Assembly (NCBI GenBank): GCA_037975125.1
Contig: CM075857.1
Coordinates: forward strand, 68,589,899 to 68,653,898
Length of the DNA: 64,000 nt
Direction: 5' to 3'
From: Latrodectus hesperus
Lineage: Eukaryota > Arthropoda > Arachnida > Araneae > Theridiidae
Shown here: piece after piece, positions 1 to 12,845 of the stretch
How positions within the stretch are numbered: the stretch's first letter is position 1
How the letters are laid out: every line of letters begins with the position of its first letter
Program-made: the position numbers and the translations under genes
The notes under the pieces: generated by a model
Told to the model about the DNA's origin: nothing
The model's database searches: none
Seen by the model: the letters and a program-made list of their open reading frames with translations, nothing else

Positions 1-980
1 AATTGTATCCTATTCAATATTTGACATAAAATTTAAGCTTATAACTATCACAACGATGATGTGAATATTAGAATAATTTAAAATTTCTTTGAAGATTCTA
101 AAAAAATTAGGTTAAATTTAACAAATAATCTATATCGATATGTTTTACAATGTCTTTTTACTTTAAAGCTTATAAATTTTAATCTTATTTATTTATAAAT
201 TTTATTTTATGTAATTGTTTTTTGATTCTTTGAACACTGGAAGGAAAATATGAAAAATAGTGTAATGCTCTGATGCTGTTTAATTTACAGTCATAATATA
301 TTTCGATTCAGTGACAGAAGTACCAGAATTGTCATGGTATATATAAACTTCATAATTATATCATGTATCGATAATCGTGGTTTAAATGATTTAAAGAGGA
401 AATTATGTAAAAGGTACTCTCAATAGGAAAACCATTTAATATTAAATATTGAAAGTACAGAGAAAATAACTTTTAAAACAAATATTGATTTAGGGAACTT
501 ATTGATTATATATATCATAACAAATTTATTAAAAATATTAATACATTTTTAATTTGAATGTGTTATTTTTAAAACATTGATTTTACATTCATATAAAAAT
601 AAATTGCCGAAAATGTGAACACAAATTACATTTTCTAAAAGCAAATAAACAAATTATGATTTAAGGGAAACAAAATTATTTTTATGCTAAACTAATATTT
701 CAGTTTTAAATATGTACATTTTAAAAAAATATTTTTATATTGTTTTATAAATCTACTATTTTTCGAGTTTTGATATAACAATGAAAATTATTTTTAAGAA
801 CGAATTTTTATACTATTTTTAAGCAATAATGAAATAACTCAATACTCCGTTTGTACTGTCAACTGAATTTTTTTATAAATATATATTCAAATATTGTGTG
901 GTTTTGTATAATTTATATACGTATAATAATTATTTTTATATAAATTATAAAGTATTACATTTTTACGTATTTATTTGTAG

Positions 981-1025
981 GAATTTATTTGTAAACATTA
1001 CGAATATATGTTTACAAATAAATTC
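981..1025. repeat. inverted repeat, 18-bp perfect arms, 9-nt loop
   Basis: GAATTTATTTGTAAACAT (981-998) is exactly complementary to 1008-1025. Unrelated in sequence to the two palindromes about 0.9 kb further right. Confidence 0.9.
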
Positions 1026-1868
1026 AGTTCAGTAATTGAAAATGAGTGATTCAAGTGAAAAATATTTCAATTGATCAAATTATTTAAAAAAAATATCTTA
1101 AAAACTTCTGAAGCAGTTTTTTAACTTAAATTAACGATTTCTTTAAATTTTATGCCCACTTTAAAGTTACTCATATGTGATCAGTAAACTATTTTAAAGA
1201 GTTATTTCGTAATGCAAGTAATATAAATTTACTTGAAAAGAAATATTGGCAATATTAAAGTACCAAATATATTATTTGTAATAAATACCTATTAATTTTA
1301 TAAATTAAGTCCTCTTTGGAATTCTTCAAAAAATATATAAAATTATTTACATTGAATATCTTTACATCAAATCTTCAATGGAGTTCTTTTAGAAAAAGAA
1401 AATAATATGTATTTATATAAACAAATTTTGTAGCAATTTCATAATTTAAAGATTTCCTTTATTAGTGCAAAAATATCATGATAGATGGCGACACCAGGAC
1501 ATACAATCATCAATCATATTCTAGGTCACAAATTAAAAAAAAAATTTGAGCTAATGAGTACATATTGAAATTATTTGTAAATATTAGTTTTTTAAGAAAA
1601 AAAGAGAAAGAAATAATTGTTAAAAATTTTAAAATGTTAGTTCAAAATAAAAACAACCAAAATCTATTATAATGTAATTTTTAATATTTGTTTTCAGTTC
1701 GTCTGTTATTAAATACTAATAAATATAAAACCAAAGAATATTTAATTACAAGAATTTAAATAAACAAACAAAAAATGATTGTTATTTATTGGAATTCTAC
1801 AAATTTGTTTTGAAAATCTTTGTGTGCACTAGAAATCATTAATAAATTAACACTAATCTTCTTTTAAA

Positions 1869-1923
1869 TTTTTTTAAATTCCGGTATGTATTATAGTATA
1901 ATACATACCGGAATTTAAAAAAA
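1869..1923. repeat. 55-bp perfect palindrome, 27-bp arms with 1-nt centre
   Basis: Left arm 1869-1895 (ending CCGGTATGTATTATA), single G at 1896, right arm 1897-1923 (starting TATAATACATACCGG). All 27 positions pair, including the outer T7/A7 runs. Far too long for chance in AT-rich DNA. Confidence 0.95.
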
Positions 1924-1940
1924 ATTATCCGCATGGTCAC

Positions 1941-1979
1941 AATATGCATGTTGTATAATAATTATACAACATGCATATT
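1941..1979. repeat. 39-bp perfect palindrome, 19-bp arms with 1-nt centre
   Basis: Left arm AATATGCATGTTGTATAAT (1941-1959), single A at 1960, exact reverse complement at 1961-1979. It starts 17 nt after the preceding palindrome. Confidence 0.95.
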
Positions 1980-4861
1980 TTAATTTCATACAAATAAGAA
2001 ATGAAAATTATTTAAACCCCACAGTAAAAAACGAAATCAAGTTTAAGCACTGTCATGTTTTAAGTAAAAGCATAATCACAAAGAAGATATCATTAAACTC
2101 CATTTTTTCCGATAAATATCAATTTGCTTACTACATGATTATTAACCCTACAGTAATACTATCTTTACAACTATTATCTAAAAGTAATTTGTTACTCGTA
2201 ATATAATTATAATGCAATTTCATGAACTTCCTGAGCAAACTGTATATAATAAATCAATAATTTCTAATTGAAATTAGTTTATCATAAAAGCTAATTAGTA
2301 TTTGAGGGTTACAATACTTCTTATTGATCTAACAATGCATTAGAGAAAAATATTAATTATATAATTACTTTAATATATCAATTACGTATTACTGAAATAA
2401 CTACTGATTTTTAAACGAGAAAAATATTTTTTATACAGATTGGATGCATATAATATTTGTAATTTTACTTTCATCGATTAGAGGTTATAATTTAAAACAT
2501 GTAAACGAATTGATTGCGTAATTACATTAAAGGATCTAAGGAGAAGTTTTTTAGTGAACCAACTGTTAATTAAATAAAAGCTGAGGAGAGAAGAAAGCTA
2601 TATTTACACATGTTTATAGATATACATCTACATATAGACACATGTTTATATACTCTAGATTTTTTGTTGAACCGAGTTATCAATTTAATAGTGTTTTGCT
2701 TAAGTTAGAACGATTAAAAAAGTGCAATTTTTTAATTTCATTTCTTTTAAATTATATGAGATATATCTTAAATTTATATATATATTTTAAATATTATATA
2801 TATTTTAAATTTCATTTCCTTTATATTATATTTAAATTATGTGCTACATTGAAAATATTGCTCTTATTTTAGTGCAGATACAAATATCAATAAGATCTCG
2901 TTCCATTGTCGCAAACTTAGGTAGAATTAAATGAAATTTCCTTTCCAAAGGAAAAGATACTTTAATTCCAGCTTGCCCCCTGTTAATCGGTTATAATTAA
3001 AGATTTTAAGTTGTAATGCATACATAATATAAACTAATAATTTTAAATTCTAGGGTTACAGAAAAATAATTAATTTAAAACATGTTTTATCAAAATTATA
3101 CACAATTTTAAATTTAACAATCGATGGCTTAATTTAAATATATGTAAGTGAATTTTTGAAAGTAATTGCATATGAAAATGTTTTAAGGGATCTATTATCT
3201 TGTTTATAATTATTTCAAAGTGTCATACTTTTGCAATAAAACTGAATTTAAATAAATTTAAGATATTTTTAAAAAGGAAAGTAAGTTACTTTTGTTGAAA
3301 AAGAGGAATCGATTTTTCCTTGATTAAGTATTAAAAGAAGCGAAAGAAATTTAAAGTAAATAATTAATTATCGTCCAACAAAACTGTTTTTTAAAAATAA
3401 TTTTTACCATTTTTTTAAATTTAAGTTAAATAATTGAACTTAAGATGAAAGTTTAATATAATTTTACACTCTTATAGATATTGAGTAAAGCTCCAGTCAA
3501 ACGGCTAAAATATTACTATTGTTTTTCTACTTCAGTTTCATCCAATCTTAAGTTTAAAATTAGCTTTAAAAATTATCTATGGACCTAAGATAATCGGAAT
3601 AGATCAAAAAAAACATTTAAGAACATAATAGAGTTTAACAAATCTGAGGCTAATTGAATATTGAAAATCTTTCAATTCTTTAATATGTAGAAATCCAATA
3701 TAATTTAATTTTCATATTATATAAAAATAGGCTTACTATTAATGTCCTTAATTTAATTGCTTAAATAGCAGTTTGATTTTATTGGCTGTTAATCATTTGT
3801 GAATTTAATATTGATTTTTTAAATATCTATTAATTTTATTTTAATAATTAATAATTATCACTTAATTTGAATTCGTAAAAATTATCAACTAAAACCTACT
3901 TCTTATACAAAATCACAAATAGTTGAAATGATGATTATGGAATTCATCATTCTCTCTCCTCTATCATCTGATTTCAGTTTAATCACACATATATGTACAA
4001 TGCTTTAATAGTATGTACTGTGTATTTGAATGATAATTAACTTTGTAAAAAATTTAAATTACAATAAAATAAATTTCAAAATCATTTACTGAAAATTCAT
4101 TTTATTAAAATTAAAATGTTTTTTATCCAGATTTGTTCAAACTTTTAAATTAATACTTTGATTAGCAACAATGTCTTATTCTGATTATATTAATGTTTCG
4201 ATGTAAAATTTAAAACATACTTTTTCCCTATATTTTTATCAACTGAAATTTGTTTGCAGTCTACAAATACGAAACTGAGTCTCACTTAGATGCTAAATCA
4301 AATATTTATTTAGGTATAAAATTTTAAAAAAAGTTAATATTATATGTATATACATAGTTTTTCTTTGTGTCAAAGCTTTCTACGTCCTCTAAAAACTTAA
4401 AAAATGTATTTATATAAATATGCGCATTAATAGCCTTTATTTTATTTTGTCTTTTTGTTTAAAATACCATCGAAGTCAAAGTATCTTAAGCGCATTTGCA
4501 AACAGTAATGTTAAAAATCACTTTAATGTTTCTATCATGATAAAAATATAGAATTCATTATTTCTCTTGCGAAATTAATAATTGATTTTTAAATTATTTG
4601 AATGGAATTTCAGATAAATTCATTGTGAATTCCTTAATTAAATCTTAGAGTGTAATTCAACACACTGATGTAGAAATAATTGTAATGTAGCTCATATTTA
4701 TAAAATTTTAAAATATTTATTTATACATTTGTCAAATTCTATTGATTAAAGTTTCGTTAGCTTTATAAATCTTTTGTGTAATTGAGGATTTAAGTGTTTT
4801 TTAAAAATAAATAAGAAAATGTTTGAAGTTGTGTTTATGAAGAAAGTATTCGTGTTTCGTG

Positions 4862-5069
4862 TTAAAGAAATATCATATAAAAAATAAAATTAATTTCGTT
4901 AGAGAAAAAAATCTCGACAAGAATAGCAGAAAATATGGCTCCAATTATTGCACTACATTTATCAGAGTAAACGAAGGAAAATAGAAAATATTGATTTCAA
5001 TACAACATTCATTTTTGGTAAATATTAAGTAGAAACGAGTTTAAAGAAATATCATATAAAAAATAAAAT
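4862..5069. repeat. 29-bp exact direct repeat, 179 bp apart
   Basis: Positions 4862-4890 and 5041-5069 are identical (begins TTAAAGAAATATCATATAAA). No similarity was noticed in the flanks, so it is not a simple tandem duplication. Confidence 0.85.
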
Positions 5070-6407
5070 AATATAACTATTTGTCAATATCACAAAAAAT
5101 TCCCTTTTTATATAACTTTCATTTGTGCTTTAAGTATTGTTGCATATTTAATAAAAAATTATACAAAGTAATTTGCTGAATCATTTTCAATGTGGCAATC
5201 GAATTTAAACACTATAAACTGTAAAATTTGATCTAGTATTACTCATTAAACTTTTTATACCAAAAATTATAAAGAATTATCAATATTAATCAAAGAGGGT
5301 TTTCTACTTTTGTTTGGGAAATCTAATCGTCTCGGGAAAATCATAATGATTGGTAAATTCGTTATAGACCCTAAAGCAGAATTTGTATGAATAATGATTT
5401 TCCCAGATTGTAGTAAAACTACAAAATTAATAAAAACAGCTGTGTATTTTTCAAGAGTACATAAAAAGTATTTTATATCTTACGAAAAGCAAAGAAAATC
5501 AAAAGTAGAAATATGGAGTCCATTTTCTTTGTAATACTTTTGACTTATAGGTAATTTATGACAAACTTGTTTGAAAACTTATTTTTGGTTCACAAGGAAA
5601 ATACAAATACATTCAGAAAAGAAAAATAACCACTCTCAAAATATCAAAATTTGTTCCTTGCCATATAATTTTAAAGTATTCAATACTTAAAAATACAATA
5701 TATTTAAGTGTATTATATTACCCTTTTAAATGTTTGCTTTTAAGTGTAATTCAGAAATTTTAAAGATTGATTTTATGGTATTTTATGCGAAAGAGCGATA
5801 TTAGAAAGAAACATAAAACCAATCGAATTATATATAGAAAAAATATTGCGTTCTACTTTCATAGCGATGAATTATTCATGCACTTTTCAGTTTTATCATC
5901 AAACTAAAGGCTATATAAAAATGTAAATCGAGTAATAACAATTTCAGGAAATAAAACAGCAAGGCAAATTTGAGTTTAGCCCAAAAGCCTTTCCTTTTCA
6001 ACATTTGAAGCATTCAAATATTTCACTCTTTGCTGTGTTTATTTGTCTAATTTGGATAATAAATCTTACAAAGGACAGAAACATAAAATGAAAGTATTTT
6101 CAATATTAATAATATAGTGAAAACATCGAATTTTTATATTACTAAGTCACTTTAATTTTACAATTTAATCATGTTGCTTTAGTCGATTAAGCTGCATTCA
6201 TATATTGTAGCAGTTTATTGAGGAATTTATTTTCCTTTGAAATTAATAATTGTCTTAATATTTTTATTTAGTTAAAAAAATTTAAATTACAATCAGAATT
6301 CAATGTAGAAATTAATATCATATCTTTTAATGAAATTTAATGCATAAGAGAATGTGTCAAATAGGAAGAAAAACTAAACAAGCCAATGGAAGAAGCACTG
6401 ATAACCC

Positions 6408-6453
6408 CCAAGCATTCATTAAGAAGGAATCCAAGCATTCATCCAAGCATTCC
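6408..6453. repeat. three short direct repeats of CCAAGCATTC
   Basis: Copies at 6408, 6431 and 6443; the last two are adjacent. Local expansion, no other structure. Confidence 0.8.
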
Positions 6454-6800
6454 ATAGAGCATGAATGAAGAAGAAATTCAATTTCAATCTTTAGTTGCAA
6501 ATTGGAGACATCAAGTTTCTCATTTTTCAAAGAAAATAAGCAATATTTTGATTCTATAGGCTAAAGTAAAGTTTTTTCTCTGAATGTTGAATGCATAAAT
6601 GAAATATGCTTCTAATATATATTCTATTTATCATGTTAACATTGGGAAGCAAAAGGATTATTGTAATTTTGATTAGACATTGGATGAAATATTTGTTTAA
6701 TCACCTTAACTGAGTTATAACTAATGGTTGTATGAAATAATATTAGTTGAGTAAAATGTGTATGCGGGTGATATGAGGAAATTGTAAAAAAATTGAATAC

Positions 6801-6961
6801 CTGATATCAGATATATACTCTGTTGGCCACCGTAAATGCAAACCTTGAAGGAAGCATGCAAATATGAAATTTACATCATGCAATAGCGGAGGTTCAAGAG
6901 TCTCAAAACAACTTATTAATTCGTGAATAGATTCAATAAGCGGAATGATTATATTATTGTA
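6801..6961 (-). CDS. probable internal exon of an unidentified protein-coding gene
   Basis: Seen: on the minus strand, ATATTTCAG precedes position 6961 and the segment ends ...GATATCAG followed by GTATTC (donor GT at 6800-6799). The enclosed 161 nt are open in one frame only, starting in phase 0 and leaving 2 nt, giving 53 codons. The peptide is protein-like, with a Leu/Ile-rich amphipathic pattern and motifs such as ELISCFETLEPPLL and LHLRWPTEYISDI, unlike the Phe/Tyr/Asn/Lys-rich chance frames around it. GC content rises locally. I do not recognise the family; the helical pattern would suit a HEAT/ARM-type or similar alpha-helical protein, but that is only a guess. It is not a KCNQ exon: no frame matches S1-S6, and the phase does not fit KCNQ exon 1. 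It would belong to a gene on the same strand, either nested in the KCNQ intron or beyond its end. Confidence 0.45.
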
Positions 6962-9393
6962 CTGAAATATCATCATAATATGTAAAATATGCAATATATT
7001 ACTCTACGAAAAGATATATTATTATTTTTAATTTGATGGGTAAATTATTTTTATATTGTATAAATTTTTATTTAGTTTTAATGATATTCTAAATAGGTAT
7101 TTATAATTTAATATCAAATTAAATATAACAGTGAATTTTACATATTTAATGCAATCGTGATTAGTGTTTTAGTAAAACTGATTTAAAAAATAAAATTGCA
7201 TGTAATATAACTGAACAAGCTAAAATTATAAGAAAAATTAAAAATAAGCACTTAAAATTTAGTTGTTTAAAACAAAACTGTCATATATATAATATGCATA
7301 AAATTAAGTTTCTTATGTAGTTCTTGCTAATATAAAATTTTGCTGAAAATTGAAAAAGGAATAAACTTATGTCGATAACAGTTTGAATTCATGGTTATTT
7401 AGTAAAATATATATTTCATAATAAATTGTGAATTGTATATTAATTTCAAGAACACATTAAATTAAAAGCAATATAAATTTATCCTTCATGATAATATTTT
7501 AAGTATATTTATCCAAAATAATTTTCCATAGGATGCAAGAGAATTATTCATTTTTAAAATTTGAATTTTATCATGTTAAGAATTATTTTGCAATTCTAAT
7601 ACCAGTTATCTATAATATTGTTCATATTTAGTTTCACATTAATAAATTAATTATTTCTTAAAAAGTTTTTTCATAGAGAAAAGAAAATTCTTGAATGAAA
7701 TAAAAATATTCAGAGCAAAAATTAAATGATCTTTAAAATTCTATGATACAAGTAAAAATTGTTAAAAAAATTAATAAAAAATTTAAACATGAGTTTTAGA
7801 TAAATAATATTTGATTAGTATACAGATACTGCTGAATGATTATTTAATCTAATTACGAGTATTGAACGCTTTAAATTGTTCCTATAAAATTTACAAATTC
7901 CTTTGCTTTCTTGATTAGAGTTGATTTTTATTTTTAAATTTGTATCATAATCATACGGCTCTACATAATATTATATTTTACTCATTTTGTGTTAAATGAA
8001 AAATGAAACTGGGAGACATTTAAAGTAAAATAAAGATTTCTCAAAGAATATTGTTTTTCGAATATTCAAAAACGCTTAAATAGAAAACAATGAGATAAAT
8101 AAACGTTTCACTAATGAACAATATTTAATATTTGAAACAATTTATTTAATATTTGTTTAATAATTGTCATGATGCCTTGTAATAATCATTTTTATTAAAA
8201 TTTGCTTTGAAAATGTAAACAAAATGGAAAGATTCAAGTATTAATAAAGCATAAGTTTCCATAGATTTAAAAAAAATAATGAATTATATATTACTGGTAA
8301 AAATCACTAAATTTAACCACAGATCACATTTAAGTAATTAAATATTATATTATGTAAAAGGCATATTTACTTATTCTTTTGTTGGAGTATGTTGCTATGG
8401 TTACACATACGCATGCTGTGACATGCAACTATTATTTACATTCCATTAAGAAATGCTACTCTTTCATTAGTAAATTTTTGCACTTAAAAATTAAACATTG
8501 ATATTATTAAGTTAAGAACATTTTACTTGTAAAAATAAAATCTTGCTCATTAAATAAATGTGTATTACATTCAATATTTATTGTGCACTATTTCAATAAA
8601 AAAATCTCATCCCGAAATTCTTTTTTCATTTAAATTTTGCCTAAGTTTTATCTTTCATAATCATATCTTTCCTTGAACATCTTAAGTCAACTAAAAAAAA
8701 TAACTTTATCATAATAATATTTTCATATTACATAACATCATTACCAACAAAAAATAACAATAATTTAACTGTTTAGCTTGTTTTAATATAAAATATATAT
8801 TAAGAAAAAACACATATAATTTGTTTTGTTTTAGTAAAGCAATTTTAAATTAAGTAATATTTTACTTTATAATTATAAAAATTTGTAAGCTTATATGTTA
8901 AAAATTTTAGTAAGGCTTGTAGAAAATATTTTAAGTAGCTTAAGTTTATACTTAATTAATATTTAATTAGTTTGTGAAAACTATTTCATTTGTTATAAAG
9001 TAAGCAACACCTAAAATATTTTGAGGGCGTATTTTATTTTCATTACATCAAATCAGAGATCATTAAAACACAAGTGCATATTTATTAAAACACGTGCAAT
9101 ACTCATTTGAATCTTTGTCACAAATACACTTTTCATAACATTTTGAATTATCTTCAACATTAAGATTAACGTGTAACCATGTTTACCTTAGAAAGGAAAA
9201 CAATTCTACTTATTTCGTTTTCCAACTATAAGTACATTGCTGACGTTTGAACTTAAAATAAAAATCACGCGAAAATAATATTAGGGCAAGTGAATGAATG
9301 TTTTCTTATTTCCCCACATGTTCCCCCCATCCTCTCGCTACCCTCATCTGAACTCAAAAGTTGATAGGAAACAGATTTTTCTCCTTTGCCCAG
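6962..9393. other. AT-rich non-coding stretch
   Basis: No gene, repeat family or structured element recognised, apart from a GC rise at about 9290-9393 leading into the candidate exon. Confidence 0.65.
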
Positions 9394-9542
9394 ATTTAGA
9401 TACCAAACAGCTAGTGCCTGTCTTCTCTAAGAATATATATCGACCTCGTCGTGTACTGTGGTACTATTTGTTTGAATCAATAGACAATTGTTTCCGAGAG
9501 ATATTGGTATGGGAAAGTGAATGAAATCCTACTTATACTATG
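9394..9542 (+). other. candidate spliced exon, coding status uncertain
   Basis: A pyrimidine-rich tract ending CTCCTTTGCCCAG (to 9393) and a strong donor ATG|GTGAGT (9543 on) enclose 149 nt with higher GC than the flanks. Only one frame is open for most of it (motifs PVFSKNIYRPRRVLWYY and ESIDNCFREILVWESE), but that frame stops at TGA 9522-9524, 18 nt before the donor. It could be a last coding exon with an intron in the 3' UTR, an exon of a non-coding RNA, or a pseudoexon. No family recognised. Confidence 0.27.
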
Positions 9543-9876
9543 GTGAGTCAAAGTGATTTGTTTTCGTGATCTCTGGCACAAATGTAGCGTGTTTCGGGAA
9601 ATCATTCGGGTGTTTGAAGTAAATAATTAGGCATGTCAGGTTTTGAATTTTCATATATATATATCGCATTAAATATAAATGTTATTTTCTCCACACAATG
9701 TTTCGCTAATAATTTTAAATTTTTTTTGTAAGACAAACGAAAATCAGCATTAAAATAAAAATGAAATAATATTTTTTTAATTGATGAATCTTCAATGTTG
9801 TTTTATTCAAAGCTCAAAAATGAAAAATTTTACAGAAATTAAAATAAAGCGATTTTTTTAATACATTTGAACAAAA

Positions 9877-9942
9877 AATAGTTCTCTAATAGTTAATTCT
9901 AATAGTTAATTAACTAATCTAATAGTTCTCTAATAGGTAATT
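9877..9942. repeat. short direct repeat of AATAGTTCTCTAATAG
   Basis: The motif occurs at about 9877 and 9921 with related AATAGTTAATT units between them; a small local duplication just left of a (TA)n tract. Confidence 0.7.
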
Positions 9943-10012
9943 AATTGAAGCGAGAATGCATAAAAATATTGTTATGAAATATTCATAATTATTTTTACAA
10001 TTTATAATTTTT

Positions 10013-10015
<3 letters not shown>

Positions 10016-10070
<55 letters not shown>
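10016..10070. repeat. (AT)n microsatellite, 55 bp
   Basis: Uninterrupted AT dinucleotides. The minus-strand open frame through it (poly Ile-Tyr) is an artefact. Confidence 0.97.
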
Positions 10071-10071
<1 letters not shown>

Positions 10072-11999
10072 CATATTTTTAACATATATAATTTTTAAAT
10101 CAATAATTTTTAACAATAATTATAATATATGTACCAAAATATTAGCATAATTTTTTAATAATCCATTTGCATGTTTTTTAAAATTTCATTTCAGTTAAGA
10201 ATTTGTTGCTAATTTATGTCATTAATTATTTTTTATTTAAAAAATTTAGATAAATTTTTATCCATCATTTTGAGCACTTTAAAATTTTTTTCGATTAAAG
10301 AAATTAAATATAATTGAACAAATGTATAATAATTTTTGTACACAATAAAACTGAATAAATAATTTTTAACAATAATGTACGCATATATATTGCTAATATA
10401 TATTTTTCAATTGTATTTGAATTTTTGTTTTAATCATAAGTAAGCAGTCATTAAAATAAAACTAAGAAAATTCTAGGGAAAAATTTAAGGAAATAACGGA
10501 AATTTTTTCGAAAGTAAAAGGAAAAATGAATAATATTTTGTATATTTATAAAGTGTAATTATTAAATAAACACATTGATAAGTTATAAATATAAAGAAAA
10601 ATATTTTTAAATTGTGTTCATATTTTACAATTTTAATAGTAATATATTTAAACAGTATTATGAAATTTTGCATACTAACAGTATTTTCACTAATTTGTTA
10701 CAACTAAGTATTAAAAATTATAGCTACCACTCTCGACAATATTCTGAAATTGTAAATAGAAAGTGATATGTGAGAAAGTTGATTATTTTTTGATACTCTC
10801 AAAAATATCTGAGTTAAACCAGAAAAATCTTTGCGTTAATCATAATCAGATATTTCAATCCCCTTCAAGGTGATAACAGTAAAGATTGAGAATTGGGCAC
10901 CATGAAAGCTGTTAATTATGAAATCAATGCCTCTGTATGTTAATAATGTAAATAACATGAAATTTAGAGCAACTGGAGTCAACTTAGTTATAGATGTATT
11001 TTTCGATTATATAATTCCATTGTTAACAAATTAACTAACAAATAATGGTTTTGTTTCAGGTTGTGGTGAATATTGAAAACTGATGTTGGGTAATTAAAAA
11101 CAATATTCAATTGGTTACCATTACCGTATTCATTATTAACAGCTCTAGGTTTAAAATATATATTACATTGTTTACCTGGAACAATTATGAGTTAAACAGC
11201 AAAAGTTTGTTCATTTATGATAGTGCTAATGGATGCAGTTACTTTTATTCTCTCACCAGTTTGAAATAGTTTAAGGATGGTAATAAAATATTCAGATAAT
11301 TTGGATTGTAATTTTATATAATGTTTTGATACACGATGATTAAACTGTGAGGAGGCAGTGATAAGATTTGCTGTTTAATTGAAGAAAAATACTCCTTTTT
11401 AATCATATCAAGATGATAATGTTAAAAGATTTGTCTTTCAATCTTGTCTTAGGAACACTTAAACTGAAATAAGTCCTTTCGAATAATCTAGGAAAATATT
11501 TGATGAAGAAAAAATTATTCTTCAAAAGTCAATGTAGTCATTGCTTTTAACATAAGATTCCTGTTGTTCACAAAGTTCCATTAGTTTTCTTATAGGAGAA
11601 AAAGAGAGGAACACTTCTCATATAAAAACTAGACTTACTCAGAGAAAAGGAATTTGCGTTTTAGCTCATATGAAGGTTAATTCCAAGATTTGGAATCCCA
11701 TTGAATTATCTTTAATTTTTTTAGTGATGATTTTCTGTTATAATGAAGCTTTTGATAATACTCAAATGATAATGACCGACTTGCAAAGTCTTAACATATG
11801 CACACAAATGATTTCAAACTAAATATTCTTTCTTTACTTGTTAAAATATTTTTGCTCTTAAAAGGTACCTCAAAAACAATACATCACTATGTTTTGCAGT
11901 ACTTTTAAAAATAAAATTATTTTATTCTATTAACTAAAATAAGAAAAGAAAGAAGCTGATCTATAGCTAGATTACCATAATCATTTAATATTTTTTTGG

Positions 12000-12059
12000 T
12001 GCTATCTAGCGTCAAACTATAGTTGTACGAACTCATTTGTGGTCTGGGACTAGATAGCA
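12000..12059. repeat. 60-bp segment with 10-bp terminal inverted repeats
   Basis: TGCTATCTAG (12000-12009) and CTAGATAGCA (12050-12059). The unit is slightly GC-enriched and could be a remnant of a small inverted-repeat element; no target duplication is clear. Confidence 0.5.
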
Positions 12060-12530
12060 ATAACCTACACTGCTATTTTCAGTACTTTTCAATTTTCAGG
12101 AAAATTTACAGTTTTTGTGCGAGTTCCGGATTTTCTGATTTTAAGCAATATCTACCGTTTTTTCATTGTTAGAGTAAAACCATCCTATTAAAATGAATGT
12201 CGTGAAAATAATCTGATTTCACTATTATGTAAGTCATAAAAATGACAAATTCTTTCTTTTTTATAAATTTTTAGAAATTTTATGCAAGCTTTTTATTTAG
12301 TAAATTCTTGTATTAGTTACCATATTCAGCTTTTGGATTTGATTACATAAAAATTATATAAAATAAATAATATTCTTTATACCATTTTCTCTTGCAAATA
12401 TTTCCTGTATTCAATATATTGGTATTACGTTTAATATTTCATAAAGAATTAAACAAAATAGTGAATTATCAACTGATAGGACTATTTTGAAATAGAAAAA
12501 AAACATTTGGGTAGTAAATCTTTTTAAAGC

Positions 12531-12543
12531 AAATTATTTAATA
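12531..12543. repeat. target-site duplication, left copy (LINE)
   Basis: AAATTATTTAATA, identical to 17511-17523. It directly precedes the GC-rich 5' end of the retrotransposon. A 13-bp duplication fits target-primed reverse transcription, and perfect identity suggests a fairly recent insertion. Confidence 0.9.
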
Positions 12544-12845
12544 CCTGGGTATGCGTACCCCCTGGGGCTTGAGCTAGCCACCAGGCGCGTAGGCAGGTGG
12601 TGGATAGCCGAACGTCCTGTAGGAATGACAGGATAGCCTTGAATATAGAATAAGAGGCCGCGAACCAGCTCCCGTAAACCCTGGTGTTATGCGATCCGTG
12701 CCTAGGGCTAATTGGGACCGCGGTATTGGTGTCTTAACGGAGCCTCTAGTTGCCTGGCGAACTTCTAGAGTAAATTGCCTTGCCCAGTAACTCAGGCAAT
12801 GCTGGGTGGACTGTCATATTACCTGAGCTTATTAACTGTTATTAT
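12544..12845 (+). promoter_or_regulatory. 5' UTR of the LINE, presumed internal promoter
   Basis: About 300 nt of GC-rich sequence from the left duplication to the first ATG in the ORF1 frame (12846). Elements of this kind must carry an internal Pol II promoter at the 5' end to transpose intact; that is family knowledge. I cannot point to a specific TATA or downstream element here. Confidence 0.5.

Larger units (their letters stand above)
1..6800. other. AT-rich non-coding stretch
   Basis: Nothing coding was found. It contains the hairpin at 981-1025, the twin palindromes at 1869-1979, and the direct repeats at 4862-5069 and 6408-6453. The 76-codon frame at 2642-2872 is Phe/Tyr/Leu/Ile-rich and looks random. 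Confidence 0.7.
9543..12530. other. AT-rich non-coding stretch left of the LINE
   Basis: Holds the short direct repeat at 9877-9942, the (AT)n at 10016 and the small inverted repeat at 12000. 10850-11750 is a little less AT-rich but has no open frame or recognisable motif. Confidence 0.65.

Noticed and set aside
2642..2872. 76-codon frame rich in Phe, Tyr and Ile
   Set aside because: Composition is what AT-rich random sequence gives; no splice context or motif.
6801..6961. A downstream exon of KCNQ
   Set aside because: The phase does not match the exon 1 donor, the other frames contain stops, and the peptide has no S1-S6 or pore features.
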